Source: Bdellovibrionales bacterium (GTDB lineage: Bacteria > Bdellovibrionota > UBA1018). From it: a DNA stretch of 64,000 nt. Made by a program: the position numbers and the translations under genes. How positions within the stretch are numbered: the stretch's first letter is position 1; every line of letters begins with the position of its first letter. Of this stretch, positions 1 to 8,207 are shown piece by piece. The DNA lies in NCBI GenBank assembly GCA_016786465.1, contig JAEUWC010000008.1, positions 1 through 64,000 of the forward strand. Reading direction: 5' to 3'. The notes under the pieces are model-generated. The model was given only the letters and a program-made list of their open reading frames with translations. It was not told the origin of the DNA and searched no databases.

Positions 1-667
1 CTGCGATGGTTGCTTGAAGTCCGACTTCGTGGCCTGAATAACCAATGGGGCAGTCGAATTCCTTTTTCAATGTAGCGATCATTCGAAGATTCAGTTCTTC
101 GGGTTTGCAAGGATACGCGCTGGTCGCGTGAGCGATCAGAAGCTTGTCGGTTCCCAAGACTTCAACAGCCTTGTGGATTTCTTGCATCGTCGACATTCCT
201 GTTGAAATGATCACGGGGCGCTTTGTGTCGCGAATTCGGCGAAGCATTTCTAGGTCGGTGATGCTGGCGGATGCGACCTTGTAACAAGGTGGGTTGAACT
301 TTTCTAAGAAGTCGACCGAAACGGGGTCCCAGGGGCTAGCAAACCAAACCATCTTCTTGGATTTTGCATATAGGTCGATGGCTCGGTACTGTTCTTCGTT
401 AAATTCGACTTTGTAACGGTATTCTAGATAAGTCATTTCACCCCAGGGTGTTTCCCTGCGAATGTTTCGCTGTTCCGGAGGAACGCAAAGTTCTGGAGTT
501 CTTTTCTGAAACTTCACGGCGTTGCAACCAGCGATGGAAGCGACATCGATCAGTTTCTTAGCGATTTCGACATCGCCGTTATGATTCAGCCCAATTTCAC
601 CGATCACGAAGCATGGCTTGCCGTCGCCGATCTCGTGGCCACCGATCATCACTGTTCTTGAGCTCAT
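1..667 (-). CDS. neuB: NeuB-family nonulosonate synthase (partial, C-terminus outside window)
   Basis: Reading the reverse strand from an ATG at 667 gives 222 residues with no stop up to the window edge. Near the N-terminus is GEIGLNHNGD, followed by a segment containing AVKFQKR, and near residue 213 CPIGYSGHEVG. These are hallmarks of the NeuB/SpsE family, which condenses phosphoenolpyruvate with an N-acylmannosamine-type sugar to make sialic-acid-like nonulosonates in the cytoplasm. The start codon overlaps the stop of the upstream CMP-sugar synthetase by four bases (ATGA), so the two are probably translationally coupled. The substrate (ManNAc, its 6-phosphate, or a legionaminic/pseudaminic precursor) cannot be told from this fragment. 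The C-terminal SAF (antifreeze-like) domain expected in the family would lie outside the window. Confidence 0.9.
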   Translation of the reverse strand, partial: MSSRTVMIGGHEIGDGKPCFVIGEIGLNHNGDVEIAKKLIDVASIAGCNAVKFQKRTPELCVPPEQRNIRRETPWGEMTYLEYRYKVEFNEEQYRAIDLYAKSKKMVWFASPWDPVSVDFLEKFNPPCYKVASASITDLEMLRRIRDTKRPVIISTGMSTMQEIHKAVEVLGTDKLLIAHATSAYPCKPEELNLRMIATLKKEFDCPIGYSGHEVGLQATIA

Positions 668-1854
668 TTCTTTCTCCGTTTTGAATGCGCGATCAAAAGA
701 TCGCAGATTTCTCGAACGGCGCCCTGGCCGCCCAAATTTTTCAGCCAAATTCTTCCAAAAGGGACGACGTCTGGATGGCTGTCTTGAACGACCACGGGCA
801 GTCCGACGCGTTTCAGACAATCCAAATCATTGATGTCGTTTCCCACATAGACCATTTTTTCTAGGGCGGTCCCGTTTTCTTTTCCCCACGCGACCAGGGC
901 GCTTTCTTTTTCGTCGATGCCCTGCAGGCATTCGATTCCAAGTTTTTTGCAGCGCTGGGAAACGACCGGGTTCTTTTCTTTCGACAAGCAAAGAATCTTT
1001 AGTTCCGTATTTTTCCGAAGCAAAGTGATTCCCATCCCGTCGCCGCGAGAACAAATCACGGCTTCGCGGCCGTCTTCGTGGACCACCACGCTGTTGGGGG
1101 TCATGACGCCGTCAAAATCCAGAACCAAAGCTTCCGCATTTTCCAAAAGCCCGACGGTGGCTTCATCCTTTTTGGATTTTCGAACCAGGACTTCAGCGAC
1201 GTCTAAATCGATCGGGTCATCGATTTCAAAGCAGCTTTCTTTCGGAAGTTCGTGAGCGACGATCTTCCCAAAGAAACGCGATTTGGATTTCAAAAGCCCT
1301 TCGGTTTTCATCACATAAAAATTCCCAGATTCCAGAAATTCTTTGCCCAATCTTTCCTGGCGCATGGGTCGACGAGAAGTTTCGTGGCGGATGGGCGAGA
1401 ATTCAGCTTTGCCCGGGGTTTTGGGTTCCCACAAAAAATGCAGAAACGGAGCGACTGTCACCAGAGAATCGGCGGATTCCTTTTGGATGACATCCAATGC
1501 GCGGTCGATGTCGACGGATTTCGTTAAAGGCGACGTGCACTGCAAAAAGACCGTCCATTCAGGGCGACCCAGTTGTTCAAGAACATGGATCAAAGCCGAT
1601 TCAGAAGACGCCGTGTCGCCACTGATTTCCGCCGGACGCATGACCACTTCGGCTCCCCATTGACGGGCCACAGCTGCGATTTCCAGGTCATCCGTCGAAA
1701 CGATAACGCGCTGAATCTTCGATCCCTTGGCCGCAAGAATGGTGTGTGCGATCAGCGGAATTCCAGCGATCGGTCGCAGATTTTTTCGAGGGATGCCTTT
1801 CGAGCCGCCTCGAGCGGGGATGATTCCCCAAGCTTGGCCAAGGTTTGAAATCAT
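664..1854 (-). CDS. CMP-nonulosonate cytidylyltransferase fused to HAD phosphatase
   Basis: This is a two-domain protein of 396 residues. Residues 1-225 form an acylneuraminate cytidylyltransferase, with PARGGSKGIPRKN at 13-25, STDD near 53 and QCTSPL near 105; it would activate a nonulosonate with CTP. Residues 240-396 form a KdsC-type HAD phosphatase with the nucleophile motif LDFDGV (Asp246, Asp248) and GNDINDLD at 338-345. The catalytic aspartates are intact, so the phosphatase is probably active. Vertebrate CMP-sialate synthetase and some Bacteroides KDN pathways join or pair the same activities. The combination suggests the pathway passes through a 9-phosphate intermediate made by the adjacent NeuB (inference). 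The gene overlaps neuB by four bases and starts 36 bp from a divergent gene. Confidence 0.88.
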   Translation of the reverse strand: MISNLGQAWGIIPARGGSKGIPRKNLRPIAGIPLIAHTILAAKGSKIQRVIVSTDDLEIAAVARQWGAEVVMRPAEISGDTASSESALIHVLEQLGRPEWTVFLQCTSPLTKSVDIDRALDVIQKESADSLVTVAPFLHFLWEPKTPGKAEFSPIRHETSRRPMRQERLGKEFLESGNFYVMKTEGLLKSKSRFFGKIVAHELPKESCFEIDDPIDLDVAEVLVRKSKKDEATVGLLENAEALVLDFDGVMTPNSVVVHEDGREAVICSRGDGMGITLLRKNTELKILCLSKEKNPVVSQRCKKLGIECLQGIDEKESALVAWGKENGTALEKMVYVGNDINDLDCLKRVGLPVVVQDSHPDVVPFGRIWLKNLGGQGAVREICDLLIAHSKRRKK

Positions 1855-1890
1855 AATGGAATAGCTTTCGGTATAACGAAGTCACCTAGA
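1855..1890. promoter_or_regulatory. short divergent intergenic region
   Basis: Only 36 bp separate the two divergent starts. The plus strand contains TATAAC at 1872-1877, a good -10-like hexamer. The nearest -35-like box, TTGAAA at 1845-1850, is 21 bp upstream, which is longer than usual, and it lies inside the neighbouring gene. It is therefore a weak plus-strand promoter candidate only. Promoter elements for both directions would have to overlap the coding starts. Confidence 0.3.
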
Positions 1891-4230
1891 ATGAGCAATG
1901 GTTTTGGGGTAGCGTTTTGGCTCCGCATGCAGCTTGATTTCGCATCCTATGTTTCTGCGTCATTTTCCGTTTTGATCCCCATTGGCCTAGGTTTTTGGCT
2001 TTCGGGCGCGGGGTTTCTGAAGCCTTTTCCTGAAAGCGTCAAAAGTTCAAATACCCAAGAAACTTTTCAGCACTTTATCCTGGGCGTCGGTTTTTCAACC
2101 TTTCTTTTTCTTTTGTTGGAACTGAATCAGGTCCGCCTTGATTCCATCCGGTTTTTTCAAAAAGCAGTTTTCTTGGTCGGACTTCTAGGAGCGTTTTTCG
2201 CCGGGATTCGCATCCTTCGAAGCCGCAAACAGGACCCTTGGGGCATCGACCTTTTGATCCCCGTTTCCGTCTTTCTTTGGGTCCTGATCGATAAAGACGC
2301 GATCCACCAAAGCTTCCCCGTTTTGAATGTTTTTCAGTGGGGTCATCTGATGGAAGGCGCTACCCAGTTTGCCGAGCGCCAAGTCTTGAATCGATTCATC
2401 GGCGATTCGTATGTTCCGCTTTTTCAAGTCGGATATGGCCTAGTGAAGTCCCAGTTGGGATCCGACTTGCTTTCGATGTGGTGGATCTCGGGCTTTCTGC
2501 TGGCGATTGCCTTCGCAGTACTGGTTTTTCGGATCTCGCAATCGGTCTATGGTCCGGCAGGGCGGGGGCGAAACTATTTCGCGCTGTCTCAGGTGATCTT
2601 TTTTCCCATGGTCTTGGGCTTCAGCAACGGCGGGTTTTCGTCGTTGATCGCATTGTACAGCCTTTACGTTCTGTTTTCCCGACAAGACCAATGGATGAAT
2701 TCCAAGAATGCCAAGCGCACGGTCGGGACGTTTCTGTCCTTGATTCTTTTGACCGTCTTTCTTCGCGCTTTGCTGGGGCGTCCGTTTTCAATGAACAGTG
2801 CGCTAGTGGGACTTGCGGCCACGTCCGGCATGGCAATGACCCCATGGCTTCGAAAGCGCTGGAATTTGCCCTGGGTCTTGGATCTGGTTTTTCTGTCCGT
2901 TTTGGGGGTTTTGTTTCATCGTTCCCACCTTCTGGAAGGAGCCTTGATTTACCTTATTCCCGTAGCTTTTCACTGCGTCCAAAAGTTTTCAAAGCCGGTT
3001 CTTGGGCTTGCTGGAATCGCCTGGATCGCTGTTTCAACCTGGGCGGGGTACAGCAATTGGTTTGTTCGGGGGCCTTGGCGCGAATGGATCGGAACCATGA
3101 CGGGGAAACGAATCGATCCGTCCAATCTTCTGGATATCAGCGGCGGATTTAGGAACGCGATCTTTGAATGGATTCGAATTTGGCCGATTTTCGCGTCTTT
3201 GGTTTTTCTGGTGATTTACCTGTTTCGATTTTTTGGAACTTCAAAGAACGAGAAGCCTCGGGTGGAAGACGCGTTTTGTTTCGTTGGGCTATTTGCCGTC
3301 GGCGTTTCGCTTTTCGGCGTTCCTTATGCTTATCGGGTTTCATTTCTGGTTCAGTTCTTCTTTTTCTTCTTCTTGTTCCGATCCTTTGAGTCACTCGATT
3401 TTTCTGGCTTGCGTCGGCCATTGAAATACTTGGCAGGTGCTTCGATCCTGATTTCGGTATCGATTTATGCTTGGGCCGGATTGAACGATTACCTGCGCGT
3501 TTTCGCACTTCCTGCCATCGTCGCGGCCGTTGGTATAGGGGCGACGCTTTTGGGTTGGTCCTTGGATCGCGAAAAGAATCGATCGTACCTGTTTCTGATT
3601 TCGGCACTTCTTTCACTTCTGTATTTCGAGCAAAGGTGGATCGTGATCCGATTCTACGATTATTCCTACGGAAACTGGGTCCGGCCCGAAGGCAAGCCGC
3701 TGATTTCGCACTATTCCAAACGCGAGTACCAAGACCTGATGACGCTGGATCTTCCCGAGCGGGGGCCTGATGTTTTTCTTTCAGATCCAGTGACCTTGGT
3801 GCATTTGAAGGCGTTTCAGGGATTGCCTTCGCTTTACCTTTTTCCAAATCTTTCGGACCTATCATCACAGTTCGAGGCCAAGGTCGTTTCGCTTTTGGAA
3901 ACCCTTCGGGTCCAAGGCTCGCCTGAACAGGAAAGGCGATTGATCGAAAAGTTCATTCAAGACGCCCCTTTTTCCACGGTCACTCATGTCCTGGAGCGTT
4001 ATGCTTCGATGGATCCGGTAAGGGTCCACGTCCTATTCAATGCGCGAACGCTCCAGTGGCTGAAATGCAAAGGGGACGGCGGGGCGTGTTTTGACTACTT
4101 TGTGGACCCCAGTCGCCCTCGACCACCAGAAAGTTTGAAATGGGCGGGGGGTGCTCGCTGCGTCGGAAGTTCGTGTTTTCACATCTTTCGGACGATTTAC
4201 GTCCCTCGGTCGGCCTTTCGTTTGCCCTAG
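1891..4230 (+). CDS. Large polytopic membrane protein, possible GT-C-like or glycan-assembly protein
   Basis: This 779-residue protein has about 12 or more strongly hydrophobic segments over residues 1-600, then a soluble C-terminal part of about 170 residues that contains several cysteines near the end. The overall shape, many helices followed by a periplasmic-type tail, resembles GT-C glycosyltransferases and related glycan-assembly membrane proteins. I see no definite catalytic motif and do not recognise a family. It is the first gene of the plus-strand polysaccharide run and is followed after 22 bp by the phosphonate gene. ATG 1891 gives the longest reading; an ATG at 1927 would also give a sensible membrane protein, and neither has a clear ribosome binding site. 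Confidence 0.75.
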   Translation: MSNGFGVAFWLRMQLDFASYVSASFSVLIPIGLGFWLSGAGFLKPFPESVKSSNTQETFQHFILGVGFSTFLFLLLELNQVRLDSIRFFQKAVFLVGLLGAFFAGIRILRSRKQDPWGIDLLIPVSVFLWVLIDKDAIHQSFPVLNVFQWGHLMEGATQFAERQVLNRFIGDSYVPLFQVGYGLVKSQLGSDLLSMWWISGFLLAIAFAVLVFRISQSVYGPAGRGRNYFALSQVIFFPMVLGFSNGGFSSLIALYSLYVLFSRQDQWMNSKNAKRTVGTFLSLILLTVFLRALLGRPFSMNSALVGLAATSGMAMTPWLRKRWNLPWVLDLVFLSVLGVLFHRSHLLEGALIYLIPVAFHCVQKFSKPVLGLAGIAWIAVSTWAGYSNWFVRGPWREWIGTMTGKRIDPSNLLDISGGFRNAIFEWIRIWPIFASLVFLVIYLFRFFGTSKNEKPRVEDAFCFVGLFAVGVSLFGVPYAYRVSFLVQFFFFFFLFRSFESLDFSGLRRPLKYLAGASILISVSIYAWAGLNDYLRVFALPAIVAAVGIGATLLGWSLDREKNRSYLFLISALLSLLYFEQRWIVIRFYDYSYGNWVRPEGKPLISHYSKREYQDLMTLDLPERGPDVFLSDPVTLVHLKAFQGLPSLYLFPNLSDLSSQFEAKVVSLLETLRVQGSPEQERRLIEKFIQDAPFSTVTHVLERYASMDPVRVHVLFNARTLQWLKCKGDGGACFDYFVDPSRPRPPESLKWAGGARCVGSSCFHIFRTIYVPRSAFRLP

Positions 4231-4252
4231 AAACTTGATACGTGTCCACCCT

Positions 4253-5569
4253 ATGTCCCAGAAAACTGTCTACGTCGGCATGAGCGCGGATCTTCTGCAT
4301 CCGGGCCACCTGAACATTCTTAAAGTGGCAAGCCAGCACGGCAAAGTGATGGTGGGACTGCTAACGGACCGGGCGATCGCCAGCTACAAGCGTTTGCCCT
4401 ACATGACTTTTGAACAAAGACGCGCGGTCGTCGAAAGCATCAAGGGCGTGGATCAAGTCGTTCCTCAGGAAACTTTGGATTACACTCCAAATCTAAAGAA
4501 GTTCAAACCCGACTACGTGGTTCACGGCGATGACTGGAAAACGGGCGTCCAAAAGTCAACCCGCCAAGCGGTGATCGATTGCCTGAAAGCTTGGGGCGGA
4601 GAATTGATCGAAGTGCCCTATACCGAAGGAATTTCGTCGACCCAGTTGAACAAAGTCCTGAAAGAAATCGGAACAACCCCCAGCGTCCGAATGGGACGCT
4701 TGAAGCGGCTGCTTGAAAACAAACCCATTGTCCGAGTGATGGAAGCCCATAGCGGCCTGACGGGCTTGATCGTCGAACATGCCAAGGCGAAATCCGAAAC
4801 GGCTGCAGCGACGGTACAGAAAGAATTCGACGCCATGTGGCTGAGCAGTCTGACCGATTCCACGGCGAAGGGTAAGCCAGACATCGAAGCGGTCGATTTG
4901 ACGTCTAGGCTTCAGACGATCAACGACATTCTGGAAGTGACCACAAAGCCCATCATCTATGATGGTGACACCGGTGGAATCACCGAACACTTTGTCTTTA
5001 CCGTGCGAACGCTGGAACGCCATGGGGTTTCTGCGGTCGTTATTGAAGACAAGGTCGGGTTAAAGAAAAATTCTCTTTTCGGAACGGATGTCGAACAGAC
5101 CCAGGATTCGATTGAAAACTTTTGTTACAAGATTCAGTCGGGTAAGCGCGCCCAGATCACTTCTGAATTCATGATCGTCGCGCGAATCGAAAGCTTGATT
5201 CTGGAAAAGGGGATGGATGACGCCGTCAAAAGGGCAAAAGCCTATATTGATGCGGGCGCCGACGGAATCCTGATTCACAGCCGCAAGAAAACGCCTGACG
5301 AAATTCTCGAGTTCTGCCGGCAGTATTCAAAGTTTGAAAAGCGTCCACCGCTTTTTGCAGTGCCAACCAGTTACAATTCGATTTCAGAAGACGACCTGGC
5401 CAAGGCGGGCGTCAACGTCGCCATTTACGCCAACCAACTTCTTCGAAGCGCGTACCCGGCCATGATGGAAACGGCTCAGTCGATTTTGCAGCACGGGCGT
5501 TCGGCAGAAGCAGATGCACGTTTGATGTCGATTCAAGAAGTGCTGACCTTAATTCCGGGTGGGAACTAA
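4253..5569 (+). CDS. Cytidylyltransferase-phosphoenolpyruvate mutase fusion (phosphonate biosynthesis)
   Basis: This 438-residue fusion starts at ATG 4253; the reading frame stays open upstream, but into the previous gene and without family similarity. Residues 1-135 resemble a TagD/ethanolamine-phosphate-type nucleotidyltransferase, with [10 protein letters not shown] at 14-23 and YTEGISSTQ near 123. Residues 148-438 are a PEP mutase of the isocitrate-lyase superfamily: YDGDTGG at 236-242 and the diagnostic [10 protein letters not shown] at 265-274 match the EDKxxxKxNS signature of PEP mutase. That enzyme makes phosphonopyruvate, the first C-P bond step. The cytidylyltransferase half would activate a phosphonate as a CMP derivative for transfer to a glycan (inference). 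No phosphonopyruvate decarboxylase or aminoethylphosphonate transaminase is visible in this window. Confidence 0.9.
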   Translation: MSQKTVYVGMSADLLHPGHLNILKVASQHGKVMVGLLTDRAIASYKRLPYMTFEQRRAVVESIKGVDQVVPQETLDYTPNLKKFKPDYVVHGDDWKTGVQKSTRQAVIDCLKAWGGELIEVPYTEGISSTQLNKVLKEIGTTPSVRMGRLKRLLENKPIVRVMEAHSGLTGLIVEHAKAKSETAAATVQKEFDAMWLSSLTDSTAKGKPDIEAVDLTSRLQTINDILEVTTKPIIYDGDTGGITEHFVFTVRTLERHGVSAVVIEDKVGLKKNSLFGTDVEQTQDSIENFCYKIQSGKRAQITSEFMIVARIESLILEKGMDDAVKRAKAYIDAGADGILIHSRKKTPDEILEFCRQYSKFEKRPPLFAVPTSYNSISEDDLAKAGVNVAIYANQLLRSAYPAMMETAQSILQHGRSAEADARLMSIQEVLTLIPGGN

Positions 5570-6964
5570 GTGGAAATGAACTTTGTCTTCACGGCGCTAG
5601 CGCAGAATCAGGTCGAATTCTTCATCGGTGTTGGGCAAAAGCTCAAAGCGGCGGGGCATGGCGTCTTCTTGATTTCCTTTCATGAACGTAGCTTCCCTTT
5701 AGTTCAGAAGTCGGGTCTTACGGGTTTCAATGTCTTTCAGGCTGTTCGAGAACTTCGGCCTAAGGCGTTTTCTGAAATCTGCACCGAGTACGGGGTTTCA
5801 AATCCGATGGATTTGGTGATTCACGAAATGTTCGGGTTTGAAGTTTCCGACATTCAGGGTCTAGAAAACAAGTTTTCGTCCTACGTCGGCGCCTTGGAAT
5901 CCATTTTCGATAAAATTTCGCAAGCGGTGAAAAGTAGCCCGTCCGGATCCGAAACGGTAGTGATTCAGGAAACCGGCGGATTTACTTCGTTACTTTCCAC
6001 TTTCTTGGTTTCAAAGAAGCGCGGATTTTCTCATTATTTTGTAGAACCCAGTTTTTTTCGGGGCACGGTTTTCTTCACGAAGAATTCGGTTTTTGCGCCC
6101 AAAGTTTCGGGACTTAGTCCGAATCCCGTGTCAGAAGCGGTGAACTTGTATTTGGATCAAACGTTAAAGTCCCGCGCGATTGTGATTCCAGCCAAGGATT
6201 CTTGGCAGTACGCCGGGGTTTTTGGAAAACTTTTGAAGATTCGAAACGCAGTCCGTCTTTTTCAGAAGCTGGCGGACAAATACCTTTTTGACCTTCGCGA
6301 AGAATTTTCTTACATCGGCGCCTACTTCATGCGCCACGCACGAATGATCGTGAACCGCATTGCATTCGCAGCGTCTTATACCGGAATACCAAAAGAACCG
6401 TTCATCTATTATCCGCTTCACGTTCCCATGGATGTTGCGCTTACGGTGCGTTCACCGGATTACTTAGACCAGTACGCGACCTTGGATTTTCTACTTCGAC
6501 ATCTTCCGTCGGGCTACGTGCTTGCGATCAAGGAACACCCGGCATTGGTGGGCGCAATTGATCGGGCGCGAATGAAGGACCTTTTGAAGCGTTACAAAAG
6601 GCTTCGCTTCTTGAATCCGTCCAACAACAATTTTGATGTTCTGGGGCGCGCTGAATTGGTCGTGACCGTGAATTCCAAAGCGGGGGCAGAAGCCGTTTTG
6701 ATGGGTAAGCCCGTGATTGTTCTTGGAGATGCATTTTATCGCGATTCGCCATGTGTGACTTTTGCACCTAGTTTGAAAGAGCTCAGCGCCCTTTTGCAAA
6801 AACGGGTTTGGAAAGTTTCACCCGAAAATGATCGCCGGAAGTACTTTCAGGCCGTCTGGGAAAACAGTCGGCCCGGAGAACTTTATTTGAACAATGATTC
6901 TAATTTCGGATCGTTTGCAGATTCGATTTTGGATGCCGTGGGCGTTACCCATGCAAAAAAGTAA
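5570..6964 (+). CDS. KpsS/KpsC-like capsule polysaccharide transferase
   Basis: This 464-residue cytoplasmic protein resembles the Capsule_synth (KpsS/KpsC) family. Diagnostic stretches are FIYYPLHVPMD, then IKEHPALVG, then VVTVNSKAGAEAVLMGKPVI followed by LGDAFY. Characterised members are Kdo transferases that use CMP-Kdo. That fits a locus whose neighbours make CMP-activated nonulosonate and perhaps CMP-phosphonate, so the donor may be one of those (inference). The frame can start at GTG 5570, immediately after the preceding stop, or at ATG 5576. The downstream gene starts within its last codons. A TagF/CDP-glycerol transferase-like role is a less likely alternative. Confidence 0.78.
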   Translation: MEMNFVFTALAQNQVEFFIGVGQKLKAAGHGVFLISFHERSFPLVQKSGLTGFNVFQAVRELRPKAFSEICTEYGVSNPMDLVIHEMFGFEVSDIQGLENKFSSYVGALESIFDKISQAVKSSPSGSETVVIQETGGFTSLLSTFLVSKKRGFSHYFVEPSFFRGTVFFTKNSVFAPKVSGLSPNPVSEAVNLYLDQTLKSRAIVIPAKDSWQYAGVFGKLLKIRNAVRLFQKLADKYLFDLREEFSYIGAYFMRHARMIVNRIAFAASYTGIPKEPFIYYPLHVPMDVALTVRSPDYLDQYATLDFLLRHLPSGYVLAIKEHPALVGAIDRARMKDLLKRYKRLRFLNPSNNNFDVLGRAELVVTVNSKAGAEAVLMGKPVIVLGDAFYRDSPCVTFAPSLKELSALLQKRVWKVSPENDRRKYFQAVWENSRPGELYLNNDSNFGSFADSILDAVGVTHAKK

Positions 6965-8207
6965 GGCCGACCTTTGGCCGATGGTCTATGTGCTTGGTTT
7001 TGTCCTGATCCTTTTGGTGCTGGGGGTGGACGGATTACTGACGCTCAAGTTGGGTCACTATGATGCCAGGCTCAGTTACTTGGGCGCGGCGATCATTGGG
7101 CTTGCGTCCCTTTTGGATCCCCGGTTTGGAATCAAAAAGCTTTGGAAGTTTCTAGAACAAAAGCCGCTTCGTCTTTGGATGGGGATGGTTCTGCCAGCGC
7201 TGATCGCTACGGTCTTTGTATCTGCCAACCCAAAACGAAGTACCGCCTTTACGATTTGGTCGATCGGGACACTGGTCGGTGTTCCTTGGATCGCTTACGT
7301 GGGTTGGACCCGGATTCCGAAACTTTTTTCACACGCAGTAGCGGCGGTGGTTGGATTTTATGGAATCATTGCGGGGCTCGATTTCTTGAGCTGCGTTCGC
7401 GGTGGAACCTTCTTCATTGCTCGCGTGTATCAAAATGAAGGGGTTTGTCGTCCACACGGTTGGTACCAGGAACCCAATTATCTGGGCGGTTTTCTTCTTT
7501 TGGCTTTTGCCGTCTTTCGCACCTTGGACCAGGGTACAAAGAATCGAGTCGATCAGATTTTTTTTCGATGGGCCTGGATCCTGGCCGCTGTGGGTGCTCT
7601 TGCTACGACGTCGCGACTGACGCTAGTGGCATTGCCCTTGATCTTCATCGTCCAGCAAGCCGCGTCCCTTCGAATCAGTCGGAAGGTTTTGCTTCGAGCC
7701 GGGGTTTCCGTTCTGGGTTTCGCGCTTTTAGTGTCGGGGCTTGCGTTTACTTACAAGGATTCGTCCTTTGTTCGCATGACGACCTTGGGCTATCGATTTG
7801 AAGACGCTCGTGCAGGTTTTTTGGTTTTTATGAAAAGCCCGGTTTGGGGTGTTGGACCGGGTTCGGCGGGAGCCTACTTGGTGCAGAAAATGCCGGACGA
7901 TCGATTTCTTAAGGGGGACAGAATTCGAAAGCCCGAAGATCTTGAATATTTGAAAAACGACCCCTTGAGCACCAACCTTTATACTGAACTTTTGTCCGAG
8001 TGGGGTTTGCTGGGATCCGTCTTGTTCTTTTTGGGACTAGGGTATTGGATTCATTGGGGTAATTCGTTTTCGTCCGCCGTTCCAACACTGACTTCATTGA
8101 TCTTCATTTATGGGACCAGCCAGACGCTTCCGCGCTTTGACCTGATCTTTCTTTTGGCATTCTTCGGCATAGGGATTAGGAATAAGGCAACCCATGAACT
8201 TACTTAG
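6951..8207 (+). CDS. O-antigen ligase/polymerase-like membrane protein
   Basis: This protein of about 418 residues has 10-12 hydrophobic segments and a larger hydrophilic loop toward the C-terminus. The loop is preceded by the WGVGPGSAGAY stretch typical of the Wzy_C/WaaL (O-antigen ligase) family. Such proteins polymerise undecaprenyl-linked repeats or ligate finished glycan to lipid A core in the periplasm. I choose ATG 6951, which overlaps the previous gene by 14 bp; the frame is open further upstream inside that gene, but that extension is not hydrophobic. It overlaps the next gene by 14 bp. Whether it acts as polymerase or ligase cannot be told from sequence alone. Confidence 0.8.
   Translation: MQKSKADLWPMVYVLGFVLILLVLGVDGLLTLKLGHYDARLSYLGAAIIGLASLLDPRFGIKKLWKFLEQKPLRLWMGMVLPALIATVFVSANPKRSTAFTIWSIGTLVGVPWIAYVGWTRIPKLFSHAVAAVVGFYGIIAGLDFLSCVRGGTFFIARVYQNEGVCRPHGWYQEPNYLGGFLLLAFAVFRTLDQGTKNRVDQIFFRWAWILAAVGALATTSRLTLVALPLIFIVQQAASLRISRKVLLRAGVSVLGFALLVSGLAFTYKDSSFVRMTTLGYRFEDARAGFLVFMKSPVWGVGPGSAGAYLVQKMPDDRFLKGDRIRKPEDLEYLKNDPLSTNLYTELLSEWGLLGSVLFFLGLGYWIHWGNSFSSAVPTLTSLIFIYGTSQTLPRFDLIFLLAFFGIGIRNKATHELT

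Noticed and set aside
2337-3152. 271-residue plus-strand frame inside the first membrane protein
   Set aside because: It is an overlapping frame with no family similarity; the membrane protein is the coding frame.
3149-3868. Long minus-strand frame (239 residues)
   Set aside because: It is antisense to the hydrophobic membrane-protein gene; its composition (Arg, Ser, Lys, Pro rich) is the mirror of that gene and no motif is present.
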